From positions 1 to 14,280 of the forward strand of contig WTAG01000458.1 in assembly GCA_013139755.1 (NCBI GenBank): a stretch of 14,280 nt of DNA, given 5' to 3'. The translations under genes were made by a program, and so were the position numbers. This document shows, piece after piece, positions 1 through 6,680 of this stretch (position 1 is the stretch's first letter; each line of letters begins with the position of its first letter). Under the pieces are notes generated by a model. The model was not told where the DNA came from. It searched no databases and was given only the letters and a program-made list of their open reading frames with translations. This stretch comes from Methylomarinum sp. GTDB lineage: Bacteria > Pseudomonadota > Gammaproteobacteria > Methylococcales > Methylomonadaceae.

Positions 1-942
1 AGTATCATTCTTTCTCAATGCTACTTTCAATCCTTTAATACGATTCGCAGCCTGTTCATAGCTTTCCCCTGGTCTAGCCTGTTTCTCAATCTCTTTCTTG
101 GTTACATACTTAGGCAATCCTGCTGGCACCTTATTTTCTCTAGGCGGCTCTTTCCTGGAAAACATCACCACATCATCTTCCATAGAAATATGGTATTCAG
201 GCAGGTGATTAGTCTCTGTTATTTTCTTAATATTAAATCGCAAAAGTTTCATTTGCGAAGTAACACCCAATTTTTCTTTCAAATTGACCAGGCTTATTTT
301 CCATGCAGCTTGGTTTCCACAATGCTTTCTGGCTAACTCATACAGTCTTCTTTCTGTCGGTTTCCTCAATCTGAAATAATCCTTATCAATAGTCAGAACT
401 GCATCCCCAAGAATTGAGTTATAAAACCAGTCAGATAATTTAACCTCGATAGCAATAGCCTTCCCTTTGGCATCTTCTTTTATGATTCCCCAGCTTTCAA
501 TCAGGCCAAATTCTTTAGTTTCTTCGATATCACCTATTTTAATATTAGTCTGGATCAATGTGCCATTAAGCCGCTCTAATCCTTCTTTTAAAAGCTTATA
601 TTGAGTGCCACCAAGGCTTTTATTGGTTGAAACAATATAATCATAACTGGTAAATCGTACTGTCTGAGAAATGGCTTCTCCTGAGTTCTTTGCACTCATT
701 AACGCACTGGCCAAATAAAGTAGAATATCTTTATCAAAAATAGTTGCTAACCCTGTGTAGCTAGGTTTTATCTTGATTGTTGTGCCATTACGCTCATATT
801 CAAGCATACGATGATCTGGTTTTTTGGATAAAGAGAAAACAGGATGCTCCATACTAGCGAGATCGTCTTTGAATGAATCAAAGATATCGCAAGTAAAAAA
901 GTCTCGTTGTTTGTGTCTATCAGGAAGTAATGAATCGGCCAT
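1..942 (-). CDS. repA: RPA-family plasmid replication initiator (3' end beyond window)
   Basis: This gene starts plasmid replication by binding iterons at the origin. The ATG is at 942 and the frame stays open to base 1, giving 314 codons with no stop, so the C-terminus lies outside the window. The N-terminal part has the conserved sequence of the RPA (replication initiator protein A) family: an RDFFTCDIFD stretch at about residues 13-22, then ASMEHPVFSLSKKPD and an IFDKDILLYLASALM helix. Later segments (LRKPTERRLYELARKHCG) look like the DNA-binding winged-helix region. Upstream lie a good promoter, two copies of an 18-bp repeat and five iterons, the usual layout of a self-regulated rep gene. 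No clear Shine-Dalgarno sequence precedes the ATG. Family assignment is from recognised motifs; iteron binding is inferred from layout. Confidence 0.88.
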   Translation of the reverse strand, partial: MADSLLPDRHKQRDFFTCDIFDSFKDDLASMEHPVFSLSKKPDHRMLEYERNGTTIKIKPSYTGLATIFDKDILLYLASALMSAKNSGEAISQTVRFTSYDYIVSTNKSLGGTQYKLLKEGLERLNGTLIQTNIKIGDIEETKEFGLIESWGIIKEDAKGKAIAIEVKLSDWFYNSILGDAVLTIDKDYFRLRKPTERRLYELARKHCGNQAAWKISLVNLKEKLGVTSQMKLLRFNIKKITETNHLPEYHISMEDDVVMFSRKEPPRENKVPAGLPKYVTKKEIEKQARPGESYEQAANRIKGLKVALRKNDT

Positions 943-945
943 TAG

Positions 946-1009
946 TATTGGTATATCAAAAACCATTTGAAGCCTAATAGTACCTTATAACTATTGGTAT
1001 ATCAAAAAC
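946..1009. repeat. Pair of 18-bp direct repeats, candidate rep operator
   Basis: TATTGGTATATCAAAAAC occurs exactly at 946-963 and 992-1009, 46 bp apart. One copy covers the -35 box of the rep promoter and the other lies between the expected transcript start and the ATG. This arrangement suggests an operator bound by Rep or another plasmid regulator; the binding protein is not shown by the sequence. Confidence 0.75.
977..1005 (-). promoter_or_regulatory. Promoter of the RPA-type rep gene
   Basis: On the minus strand a -35 box TTGATA (1005-1000) and a -10 box TACTAT (982-977) are separated by exactly 17 bases, pointing at the ATG at 942. The -35 box lies inside the upstream copy of the 18-bp repeat (992-1009), so a protein bound to that repeat would block RNA polymerase. 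Confidence 0.7.
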
Positions 1010-1273
1010 TTTCTTAGGGTAAAAGGGCTGTTTTCAGAGTGTTGTAAAAGTCTAACCGTGTTGTAAAAGTCTAACCAAACCTTGTAAAAGTCTAACTCTA
1101 TGTTGTAAAAGTCTAACCAAACCTTGTAAAAGTCTAACCGTTTTTTTTTGAACGCACCGAATACCAAGGCTTACAGAGCATATTTCAGTCCTGTAACATA
1201 TATTAACTATCTTTTAACTTATCTAACTGTATGAATTTTATTTTTACAGCTTTTAAAGAGCAAAAGAAAAGGA
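1010..1273. other. Probable vegetative origin (oriV) between repA and kfrA
   Basis: This gene-free stretch holds the iterons, a run of T at 1141-1149 and then AT-rich sequence from about 1190 to 1260, the sort of easily melted DNA found beside iterons. I could not find a consensus DnaA box here. The origin call rests on iterons next to a rep gene and is inference for the exact limits. Confidence 0.6.
1042..1139. repeat. Five 16-bp iterons of the replication origin
   Basis: TTGTAAAAGTCTAACC is present at 1042-1057, 1061-1076, 1082-1097 (last base T), 1103-1118 and 1124-1139. Start-to-start distances are 19, 21, 21 and 21 bp, about two helical turns, so the sites face the same side of the helix. 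Such arrays next to a rep gene are the binding sites of the initiator. Confidence 0.93.
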
Positions 1274-2227
1274 TCATTTTTCTAAGTTTTTATTCACTTT
1301 ATTTTGCGTCTCCAGCAACTTGTAAACTTCTAACTTACCTTCAAGTTTAGCTACCATTTTTTCAGCATTAGAAGCTGTTTTAGTAGTCGTTTTTAATTCC
1401 GCTTTAATTGTTTTTAGTTCATTTGTAGAAGATTCGTATCGAACCCCAACTTTTTCAAGTTCAATAATTCGACTTGATAAGTCAGTTTCTTTAGCTTTAA
1501 GCTCTGATTTCAATTGCTCATTCGACTTAACAGAAAGATCCAATGAAGTTTGTAACTTATGAGTTTGCATATCAAGAGACTTGATTTCAGCCTCTTTTGA
1601 AGTAACTTCTTTAGCATGACTGCCTTGTAATGCTTGTTTTTCTTCATCAGCTTTCTTGCTTAAACTGTCTAACTTTTCAACTTGGTTTTTTAAATCAATA
1701 ATTTCTTGTTTTAACTGATCATTATCTTTAGTTAAACCAATATTTTCTTTTTCAGAATTATTCAAAGAATTGATTGTCTCTTTGTGTTTTGTAAATTCAT
1801 TATCAAATTGGCCTTTCAAAGTAACCAAATCTTCTTCTAACCGCTCTATTTTCATAGACTGAGCTTCAGAAAACTTAAATGCCTCTTCCACTTTTGACTG
1901 ATTAACTACTTCAGCTTGTTTTAATGCTTCTCTTTGAATATCGAGTTCATTATCTGTAATGTTTTTAGCAACATTCCACATTTTCTTGAGTAGATCATCT
2001 CCCTCTTTCAATAATTCTGAAGGAAGATTAACAACTGCAGGTAACGATTCAGCATCAATTGCCTGAGCATCATCTGTTGCATTCCAGCTATTTAAATACT
2101 TGGTAATCGTTGTAAGACTACCTCGACCTATTTTTTCTAGTAAATTTAGTGAGGTAGGACGTTCGCCTTGAGCTGCAATTTCAGCACAAGCAACATGCAC
2201 TTCTTCTTCAGTAAGCCTTATAGCCAT
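1274..2227 (-). CDS. kfrA: KfrA-like plasmid DNA-binding coiled-coil protein
   Basis: The protein has 317 residues. Residues 1 to about 55 (MAIRLTEEEVHVACAEIAAQ, then RPTSLNLLEKIGRGSLTTITKYLNSW) match the N-terminal helix-turn-helix of KfrA-type plasmid proteins. From about residue 75 onward the chain is almost wholly charged helical sequence rich in E, K, Q and L, a very long coiled coil, as in KfrA. Known KfrA proteins repress their own promoter and form filament-like assemblies thought to help plasmid stability. The ATG at 2227 lies just downstream of a candidate promoter and a cluster of palindromic TAATTAC sites, consistent with self-repression. It sits between the iteron origin and the nuclease gene. 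The symbol is by family resemblance, not proven orthology. Confidence 0.85.
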   Translation of the reverse strand: MAIRLTEEEVHVACAEIAAQGERPTSLNLLEKIGRGSLTTITKYLNSWNATDDAQAIDAESLPAVVNLPSELLKEGDDLLKKMWNVAKNITDNELDIQREALKQAEVVNQSKVEEAFKFSEAQSMKIERLEEDLVTLKGQFDNEFTKHKETINSLNNSEKENIGLTKDNDQLKQEIIDLKNQVEKLDSLSKKADEEKQALQGSHAKEVTSKEAEIKSLDMQTHKLQTSLDLSVKSNEQLKSELKAKETDLSSRIIELEKVGVRYESSTNELKTIKAELKTTTKTASNAEKMVAKLEGKLEVYKLLETQNKVNKNLEK

Positions 2228-2260
2228 ATCAGTTATCCAGGTAAAAGTAGATTTAAACTA

Positions 2261-2329
2261 AGTATAGCACATAATTACATCTTTGTAAGTGTAATTACAG
2301 TAATTACATAATTATGATTATTACATAAT
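2261..2329 (-). promoter_or_regulatory. kfrA promoter and operator cluster
   Basis: A -10 box TATACT (2266-2261) has a weak -35 match CTTACA 17 bases upstream (2289-2284). Around and upstream of it TAATTAC occurs at 2272-2278, 2292-2298 and 2301-2307, with the second forming the palindrome GTAATTAC, and TTACATAAT is repeated at 2304-2312 and 2321-2329. KfrA proteins bind repeats at their own promoter, so these are likely its operator. Confidence 0.5.
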
Positions 2330-2335
2330 AACTTA

Positions 2336-3181
2336 TTACCCTTTATTGCACCCTCTTGGGATCATCCAGGATCTATCTGGTTTGTCATGCTTCGCATAAT
2401 CAGCAACGGGTATCTGTTCTCCAGTGACACGTTCAATTTCATTAACTGTAACCAGGTAACTGTCTAGCTGTTTACGTTTGGCCGTCTGTGAATTCGGAAT
2501 AATCCAGGCAATCGCTCGTTCATCAGCCCCTACACCTCGAATAATAACTTTCCAAAAGGCATCTGGTGTTTTTACACCATGCGACTTCACAAAATAGTCC
2601 TTATCTGAGTTATTTCCCCAAATTACACCACCAATAATAAGAAGCTCATCAATATCTCGATAGCACTCGGTTATTTCTTCAGTTAACAACCATGCTCCTT
2701 TATTCATATTTGCCGCCTGTGGCAAGATATTTGTCATCGTATTTGATCCTTTGATTGCTGTCTTAGAGTAATCAAGATGATTTGCTGGTACTAAATGTCC
2801 TCTATCGTATCTCTGTCCTTTTGCTTTATAAGATTTATCTGAATATTGCTGGCAACTTTTCGGTACATTTGGATCTATAAAAAAACGACTACTACGTTTA
2901 AAATTTCCAGTATCTCTTTGAGCGTTGTACTGAAATTTCACAGCCCCTCGTCTATCGCAGTCCAGCCAAACTGTAAAACCCTCATAATCTAGTTTAAGAA
3001 AATTATTGGATGGCTTGGTAGTTTTAATACCCCCGGTTTCTGAAGAAATTTTTTCTGTTGAATTTAATTCTGAATATTTCTGAATGAAATCTAAAATATC
3101 ACCAAGATCTGGAGAGTTTGTTTCAATTGCGATTGATAGTGTTGATAGAGATAAAAGAATACTGAATATAGCTATTTTCAT
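2336..3181 (-). CDS. Secreted DNA/RNA non-specific endonuclease (DRGH family)
   Basis: This is a 281-residue nuclease of the Serratia/EndA/NUC1 type that cuts DNA or RNA without sequence preference. Residues 1-19 form a signal peptide (K2, then a hydrophobic ILLSLSTLSIA stretch), so it should leave the cytoplasm. The active-site block YDRGHLVPANH is at 125-135, with the catalytic His at 129, followed by the metal-binding Asn motif TNILPQAANMNKGAW at 150-164 (likely Asn158). Paired cysteines at 75, 110, 173 and 278 fit an exported, disulphide-bonded protein. It stands alone between kfrA and a 500-bp gap; the sequence before the ATG has no strong ribosome binding site. No obvious immunity protein is beside it. 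Roles could be nutrient scavenging or DNA degradation outside the cell; the sequence does not decide. Confidence 0.9.
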   Translation of the reverse strand: MKIAIFSILLSLSTLSIAIETNSPDLGDILDFIQKYSELNSTEKISSETGGIKTTKPSNNFLKLDYEGFTVWLDCDRRGAVKFQYNAQRDTGNFKRSSRFFIDPNVPKSCQQYSDKSYKAKGQRYDRGHLVPANHLDYSKTAIKGSNTMTNILPQAANMNKGAWLLTEEITECYRDIDELLIIGGVIWGNNSDKDYFVKSHGVKTPDAFWKVIIRGVGADERAIAWIIPNSQTAKRKQLDSYLVTVNEIERVTGEQIPVADYAKHDKPDRSWMIPRGCNKG

Positions 3182-3679
3182 TAAGCTGCGGCCTGTCTTT
3201 AAACAAAAACAGTTGAATGTAACGCAATACTGCAGAAAATGAAAGCGGTGGCCTATGCTCTTTTAGTGCGCTTATATCGAGGGTGTAAATTTTCTAATCC
3301 ATAGCCTATTCAACTTGAGCCATGCGGCGATTGAGCATTTAAAAAGAATGGCATGGATGCCATTCTAAAGCTGACATGGAATGTCTCATTATTAGTAACT
3401 GAAATAGGCTGATTAAGCTCAGACACTTAAGCACTATAAGGTCCTACACTTAAATTCATATTCTGTACTAACTGTTATAAGCTTCGTAATTACACCGACA
3501 CTTAAAAAGTTCGTTAATACAAAAATACTAAGAAAAAGAGAATCTGAAATATTTACTCTATTTTGTTGTAAGTGAGGGTTTACACCGATGTAAGCTACAG
3601 ATTACTTGGTTTTATTTAAGCAATAAGAGGTTTAAGACAATAACTTGAATTTGTTTTTGATACTAGAAATCAGGAGTAA
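3182..3679. other. Gene-free gap with short repeats downstream of the second rep gene
   Basis: I see no credible gene here. The stretch has three copies of ACACTTAA (3423-3430, 3446-3453, 3498-3505), two copies of TTACACCGA (3490-3498, 3580-3588) and two GGA-loop hairpins listed separately. In IncFII-type plasmids the origin lies downstream of repA, so this gap is a candidate origin for the RepA-like protein at 3680-4354, but no DnaA-box consensus is visible. Confidence 0.35.
3345..3385 (+). repeat. Two GGA-loop hairpins sharing a 12-mer with the large arrays
   Basis: AGAATGGCAT (3345-3354) and ATGCCATTCT (3357-3366) are perfect complements around GG, and GACAT-GGA-ATGTC follows at 3373-3385 with GGA as the whole loop. 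The inner GGCATGGATGCC (3350-3361) is identical to the first hairpin of both large arrays at 9886-9897 and 13069-13080. Confidence 0.6.
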
Positions 3680-4354
3680 TTATGATGAGTTTAGAATGTT
3701 TCTGATATTTTTAAGCTCTGTTGTTTTATCCCTTTTACCATCTTTACCGACAATAAGATTAATAACAGCACCATTACACAATAAATCAATCTTCGCTTTT
3801 CCTTTCAGCTCTTCTTTACGAGTATGTTTACGTTGTCTTGCTGAAGCTTTTTCTCTTTCAAATTTTAAACGTCCCCCCATACCAAATAAGGTGAATAATT
3901 TTCTAGATACCGTCCGGACAGCAGCATAACCTTTATAAACTGTATCAGTCAGTTTTTCACATAATGGATATACAGTAATCAAACCAGACTTAACAAGATC
4001 TTTCATTGCTCTTTCAGTGCGTTTTAAAGTTAAGCTGGATTTTTCAGCAATAAAGGGCATCGATATGCCATTGAATGATTTATTTGGTTGAGGAATTCCA
4101 ACGCGTAATGATGCTAAATCTAGGTAATGAAGTAAACAACCCAAAACTGAAACACAAGCTTCTCTACGTTCACTACGCTGTTGACGATTGGAACCATTAG
4201 CTAAATTTAATGATGGAATTATTGATGTTGGGTCAACATAGTATTGTTGGATTTCATCAATAATTTTACTTATTATTTTGGGGCGAGTGTGTTTAGGAGG
4301 TGGGGAGAACCATCGAGGGCTAGTTGGTCTGTGACCACAGTTGTTTCCCTCCAT
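3680..4354 (-). CDS. IncFII RepA-like replication initiator
   Basis: The protein has 224 residues. Its middle part resembles RepA of IncFII/R1-type plasmids: RQQRSERREACVSVLGCLLHYLDLASLRVGI (about 57-88) parallels the RepA segment before the first recognition region, then LTLKRTERAMKDLVKSGLITVYP (about 107-129) looks like a winged-helix recognition helix and wing, followed by a basic tail region REKASARQRKHTRKEELKGK. The total is shorter than R1 RepA (about 285). The ATG at 4354 has a good AAGGA ribosome binding site six bases upstream. Three tandem 11-bp repeats lie just upstream. It follows the XRE gene on the same strand with a 103-bp gap. If correct, this plasmid carries two different initiators. 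Family placement is by motif resemblance only. Confidence 0.6.
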   Translation of the reverse strand: MEGNNCGHRPTSPRWFSPPPKHTRPKIISKIIDEIQQYYVDPTSIIPSLNLANGSNRQQRSERREACVSVLGCLLHYLDLASLRVGIPQPNKSFNGISMPFIAEKSSLTLKRTERAMKDLVKSGLITVYPLCEKLTDTVYKGYAAVRTVSRKLFTLFGMGGRLKFEREKASARQRKHTRKEELKGKAKIDLLCNGAVINLIVGKDGKRDKTTELKNIRNILNSS

Positions 4355-4369
4355 GTACTGTCCTTGTTT

Positions 4370-4401
4370 GGTTGATATTTGGTTGATATTTGGTTGATAT
4401 T
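4370..4401. repeat. Three tandem 11-bp repeats before the RepA-like gene
   Basis: GGTTGATATTT is repeated exactly every 11 bp from 4370 (4370-4380, 4381-4391, 4392-4401 with the last base different). The period is one helical turn. It lies 16-47 bases upstream of the ATG at 4354, probably inside the leader, so it could be an iteron-like autoregulatory site or affect translation. Confidence 0.8.
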
Positions 4402-4457
4402 AAAATCTAGCACAATACAGGGTAGTTGAAACGTGATGTATTGCCGCATTTTAGAAT

Positions 4458-4676
4458 TTAAACGGGGATATTTTTATCAGACTCAGGTAACAAATCAATT
4501 ACAGAGCAATTAAGGGCTTTGGCTAGTTTCCTCAAAATCTCAATAGAAACATTATCTGCTGTTCTACCTTCTACTTTACTGATCATAGATTGAGTCACGC
4601 CAGATTCTTCTTCTAGATCTTTTTGAGTTAACTTTAGATCTGCTCTTTTTCTTTTTACAATATCGCCTATTTGCAT
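4458..4676 (-). CDS. Small XRE/Cro-CI family repressor
   Basis: This 72-residue protein is almost entirely one helix-turn-helix domain of the Cro/CI (XRE) type: LTQKDLEEESGVTQSMISKVEGR at about 17-39 gives the two helices, followed by SIEILRKLAKALNCSVIDLL, the usual end of the domain. It has no second domain, so it is a Cro-like or plasmid-type regulator, acting as a dimer by family precedent. A 14-bp perfect palindrome lies exactly between the -35 and -10 boxes of its promoter, indicating self-repression. The same palindrome in extended form occurs twice at the head of the block ending at 5631, so that block is its likely second target. Start chosen at 4676 because it gives the complete domain directly behind the promoter. 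Confidence 0.88.
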   Translation of the reverse strand: MQIGDIVKRKRADLKLTQKDLEEESGVTQSMISKVEGRTADNVSIEILRKLAKALNCSVIDLLPESDKNIPV

Positions 4677-4706
4677 TAGATCTGTAGTATAAGTGAATTT
4701 GACGGC

Positions 4707-4736
4707 ATTATATGAATATATTCATTAAGAATGCAA
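4707..4736 (-). promoter_or_regulatory. XRE promoter with internal palindromic operator
   Basis: On the minus strand TTGCAT (4736-4731) and a perfect TATAAT (4712-4707) are 18 bases apart. The palindrome ATGAATATATTCAT (4712-4725) fills the spacer, so a bound repressor must exclude RNA polymerase. The same core is at 8290-8311 and 8437-8460. Confidence 0.72.
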
Positions 4737-4831
4737 TAAGGTGGTTTGCTTGGTAGGTAAAATTATAGTTATTTAAGCTGCTATCAGTTATTTATTATGG
4801 AGTTTTTCTTTAAACTCATTTTTCTTGAATA

Positions 4832-4858
4832 AATAAGAAAACATCCCTGTTTCTTATT
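4832..4858 (-). terminator. 3' hairpin of the repeat-protein gene with a GGA loop
   Basis: AATAAGAAA (4832-4840) pairs with TTTCTTATT (4850-4858). On the mRNA (minus) strand the loop reads CAGGGATG, and AAACAGGGATGT matches the CsrA consensus RUACARGGAUGU at 11 of 12 positions. It lies 22 bases past the stop codon. It lacks a strong T-run, so it may be a weak terminator, a protein-binding hairpin, or both. Confidence 0.5.
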
Positions 4859-4880
4859 CCCTCTAAATTACGTCCCTTTA

Positions 4881-5393
4881 TTATTCAAAAGTTACTGATC
4901 CAACACTAGCACTGTTGTCTTTGCCAATGGCTATTGCTGCGTTACCTTTGTTGTAAGATTTGTTAACAACAATACTTTTATTGATTCTTGAGTTTTTAAT
5001 CGCTACTGATCCCACGCTTGCTGAATTGCCTCGACCGATAGAAATAGCCGCGTTACCTTTATTCATTGATTTGTTAACAATAATACTTTTATTGATTCGG
5101 GCATTCTTCGCTTCAATTGAACCCACGTTAGCAGAGTTATCACGTCCAATCGCTATCGCAGCATTGCCTTTATTAAGTGATTTATTAACGATGATGCTTT
5201 TGTTTACTCTGGAATCTTTAAATGCTACTGAGCCTACGTTTGCTGAATTGTCTTTACCGATGGCAATCGCTGCATTACCTTTATTCATAGACTTATTCAC
5301 AACAATGCTTTTATTCACTGTTGATTTAGCCATCGCGTTAAATGAAAGAACTGATGCGATGGTTAATACTGCTACTGATGTTAAAGTTTTCAT
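4881..5393 (-). CDS. Secreted protein of four 37-residue repeats
   Basis: This 170-residue protein begins with a signal peptide (K2, hydrophobic TSVAVLTIASVLSF, cleavage near AMA at 20-22). The rest is four repeats starting at 26, 63, 100 and 137, each of about 37 residues and reading roughly NKSIVVNKSMNKGNAAIAIG followed by KDNSANVGSV and a variable tail. Repeats are very alike and carry no cysteine. The alternation of small, polar and beta-branched residues with G and N turns suggests stacked beta-strands, as in beta-solenoids, curlin-type amyloids or YadA-type heads; I recognise no specific family. The ATG at 5393 has an AAGG ribosome binding site. The gene stands alone with its own 3' hairpin. 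Export is well supported; any structural role is inference. Confidence 0.85.
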   Translation of the reverse strand: MKTLTSVAVLTIASVLSFNAMAKSTVNKSIVVNKSMNKGNAAIAIGKDNSANVGSVAFKDSRVNKSIIVNKSLNKGNAAIAIGRDNSANVGSIEAKNARINKSIIVNKSMNKGNAAISIGRGNSASVGSVAIKNSRINKSIVVNKSYNKGNAAIAIGKDNSASVGSVTFE

Positions 5394-5583
5394 GATCTTG
5401 TACCTTGGTAATTTAGAGGAGTAATGTTTTTTTCAAAACGTAGGTCTATGATACAAATTCAATGAAAATAAAAATATGACGTGTTTACCTTAGTTTTGTG
5501 ATTTATTTACTCTGAGAATTATTAAGCTTTAAAAAATGGCGGTTTAATCTTTCAGGTACTGCTATCAACTCATGTAATATTGA
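5394..5583. other. Leader and promoter space of the repeat-protein gene
   Basis: The stretch is AT-rich and holds no gene I can support. It must carry the promoter for the repeat protein (minus strand), but no pair of -35/-10 boxes is convincing. The ribosome binding site AAGG lies shortly before 5393. Confidence 0.3.
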
Positions 5584-5616
5584 ATATTTAAAAAAGAGCC
5601 CTTTTACAGACTCTTT
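5584..5616 (-). terminator. Rho-independent terminator at the end of the recombination block
   Basis: On the minus strand AAAGAGTC (5616-5609) pairs with GGCTCTTT (5600-5593), with one G-T pair, around an 8-base loop, and a run of T follows directly. It lies 15 bases past the stop of the Gp157-like gene. Confidence 0.8.
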
Positions 5617-5630
5617 CTATTCTGTTTTTA

Positions 5631-6134
5631 TTATTTAATAGCCAAACGAGTACCGTTAATTAATTTAGCACCAGGTATAGACTCGCCAGCTTTTAAACAG
5701 TTTTTAAGAACTGTTTTATCTATTCTCCAGCTTATTACTTGCTCTTTAAATTGTTCTGGTATCAAATTTTCATTTGTAATGATCACTGATACTGGGTTTT
5801 TCTGAATTGAAAGCTTGAAATAGGGGCATTCAATTTTAGTGATGCCTGTATGTTCCATGCTTCCTTTTAGGTAGTCTTTCATCCATTTGATACGGTTTTC
5901 TAATGACTTTCTACGTTTGTACATTTCTGCCTCAGCTTCTTTTATTGCTTTAGCTGTTGCCTCCATATTACGCATAAACTTGGTAACATTAATTGCCTTG
6001 GTTTCCATTTCATCACCTAAAGCTTCCAATGTGTCATTGACTGCCTCAACTGGTAAATCCAACTCAGGATCTGTTAAATCATCTAATGCTTTTAAATAGG
6101 TGCTGCTTAGGTCATATAAAGATAAGTTATTCAT
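5631..6134 (-). CDS. Gp157-family phage/plasmid protein
   Basis: The protein is 167 residues from the ATG at 6134, chosen because GAGG lies eight bases upstream; an earlier in-frame start at 6176 would extend it through an intergenic hairpin. It matches the siphovirus Gp157 family: LYDLSSTYLKALDDL at the N-terminus, then a helical segment rich in E, A and K (about 50-90) and a beta-rich end (FKLSIQKNPVSVIITNENLIPEQF and WRIDKTVLKNCLKAGESIPGAKL). Gp157 genes usually sit beside phage ssDNA-annealing and SSB genes, and one was linked to phage resistance in Streptococcus; the molecular role is unclear. It is the last gene of the block, just before the terminator. Confidence 0.85.
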   Translation of the reverse strand: MNNLSLYDLSSTYLKALDDLTDPELDLPVEAVNDTLEALGDEMETKAINVTKFMRNMEATAKAIKEAEAEMYKRRKSLENRIKWMKDYLKGSMEHTGITKIECPYFKLSIQKNPVSVIITNENLIPEQFKEQVISWRIDKTVLKNCLKAGESIPGAKLINGTRLAIK

Positions 6135-6154
6135 GATCATTTCCTCATAAGGAG

Positions 6155-6178
6155 GAGTGGTAGCACTAGCCACCACTC
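6155..6178 (-). repeat. Intergenic hairpin between J-domain and Gp157 genes
   Basis: GAGTGGT (6155-6161) and ACCACTC (6172-6178) are perfect complements around a 10-base loop. It lies between a stop codon and the next ribosome binding site, like the hairpins at 7557-7578 and 7931-7948, which also have 10-base loops. It has no T-run. Confidence 0.7.
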
Positions 6179-6185
6179 AATAAAA

Positions 6186-6680
6186 TTAGTGTGCTAATGC
6201 TGTTTGTTGGCGTGGTTGATTATTTACGCTAACGCTGCCGTATTTATCACGTATTTTGTCCATATTCCAGTCGCCTTTATTGCGGCTTTTATAATCAGCA
6301 GGACGAAAATACCAGGAACATTTTTTCTTAGCCCACCAGTAACCAGCTGCTTTGTATTGTTTGGTATTACCTGTTAGCCAAACCCAAGCCCCACAAACTT
6401 CTATATTCAAACCAGATAAGCCAATCACTGAGTTTATCGCTTCGTTAAGCATGTCGCCAAAATCAGTGTTTACTTCTTCATCAATTGGATGATCGGCCCC
6501 GTTGTAGCTAATTTCAGCTAAGAATTGATAAGCAACATTAACCGCTTTCATCATTTCTAAACCTGCTGGGTTTCTATCTGGGTGGTATTTGATACATGCT
6601 TTACGATAGGCTGTTTTAATGACTTTTTGGTCTGCTGCGGCAGTAAGTGCGAGTATTGAAAGTGCATCTTTTATATTCAT
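6186..6680 (-). CDS. J-domain (DnaJ-like) protein of phage/plasmid type
   Basis: The protein has 164 residues. Residues 1 to about 58 form a J-domain with the essential HPD at 33-35 and the flanking helix AYRKACIKY; such domains stimulate the ATPase of DnaK. The C-terminal half lacks the glycine-rich and zinc-finger parts of DnaJ and instead has an aromatic-rich region (NIEVCGAWVWLTGNTKQYK, then GYWWAKKKCSWYFRPADYKSR, about 93-136) that I know from phage and plasmid J-domain proteins. The ATG at 6680 overlaps the stop of the upstream gene by four bases (ATGA), with GAGGTG upstream, so the two are translationally coupled. It may direct host DnaK to a plasmid protein; the client is unknown. Confidence 0.87.
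   Translation of the reverse strand: MNIKDALSILALTAAADQKVIKTAYRKACIKYHPDRNPAGLEMMKAVNVAYQFLAEISYNGADHPIDEEVNTDFGDMLNEAINSVIGLSGLNIEVCGAWVWLTGNTKQYKAAGYWWAKKKCSWYFRPADYKSRNKGDWNMDKIRDKYGSVSVNNQPRQQTALAH

Noticed and set aside
1042..1139. CRISPR array
   Set aside because: Repeats are 16 bp with spacers of only three to five bases, which fits iterons and not CRISPR.
3645..3929. Plus-strand frame of 94 codons
   Set aside because: It lies opposite the RepA-like gene and has no family features.
4960..5424. Plus-strand frame of 154 codons opposite the repeat protein
   Set aside because: Its repeats mirror those of the minus-strand gene, which has a signal peptide and ribosome binding site; it is a shadow.
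5887..6099. Plus-strand frame of 70 codons
   Set aside because: It is the complement of the Gp157-like gene, which is well supported.
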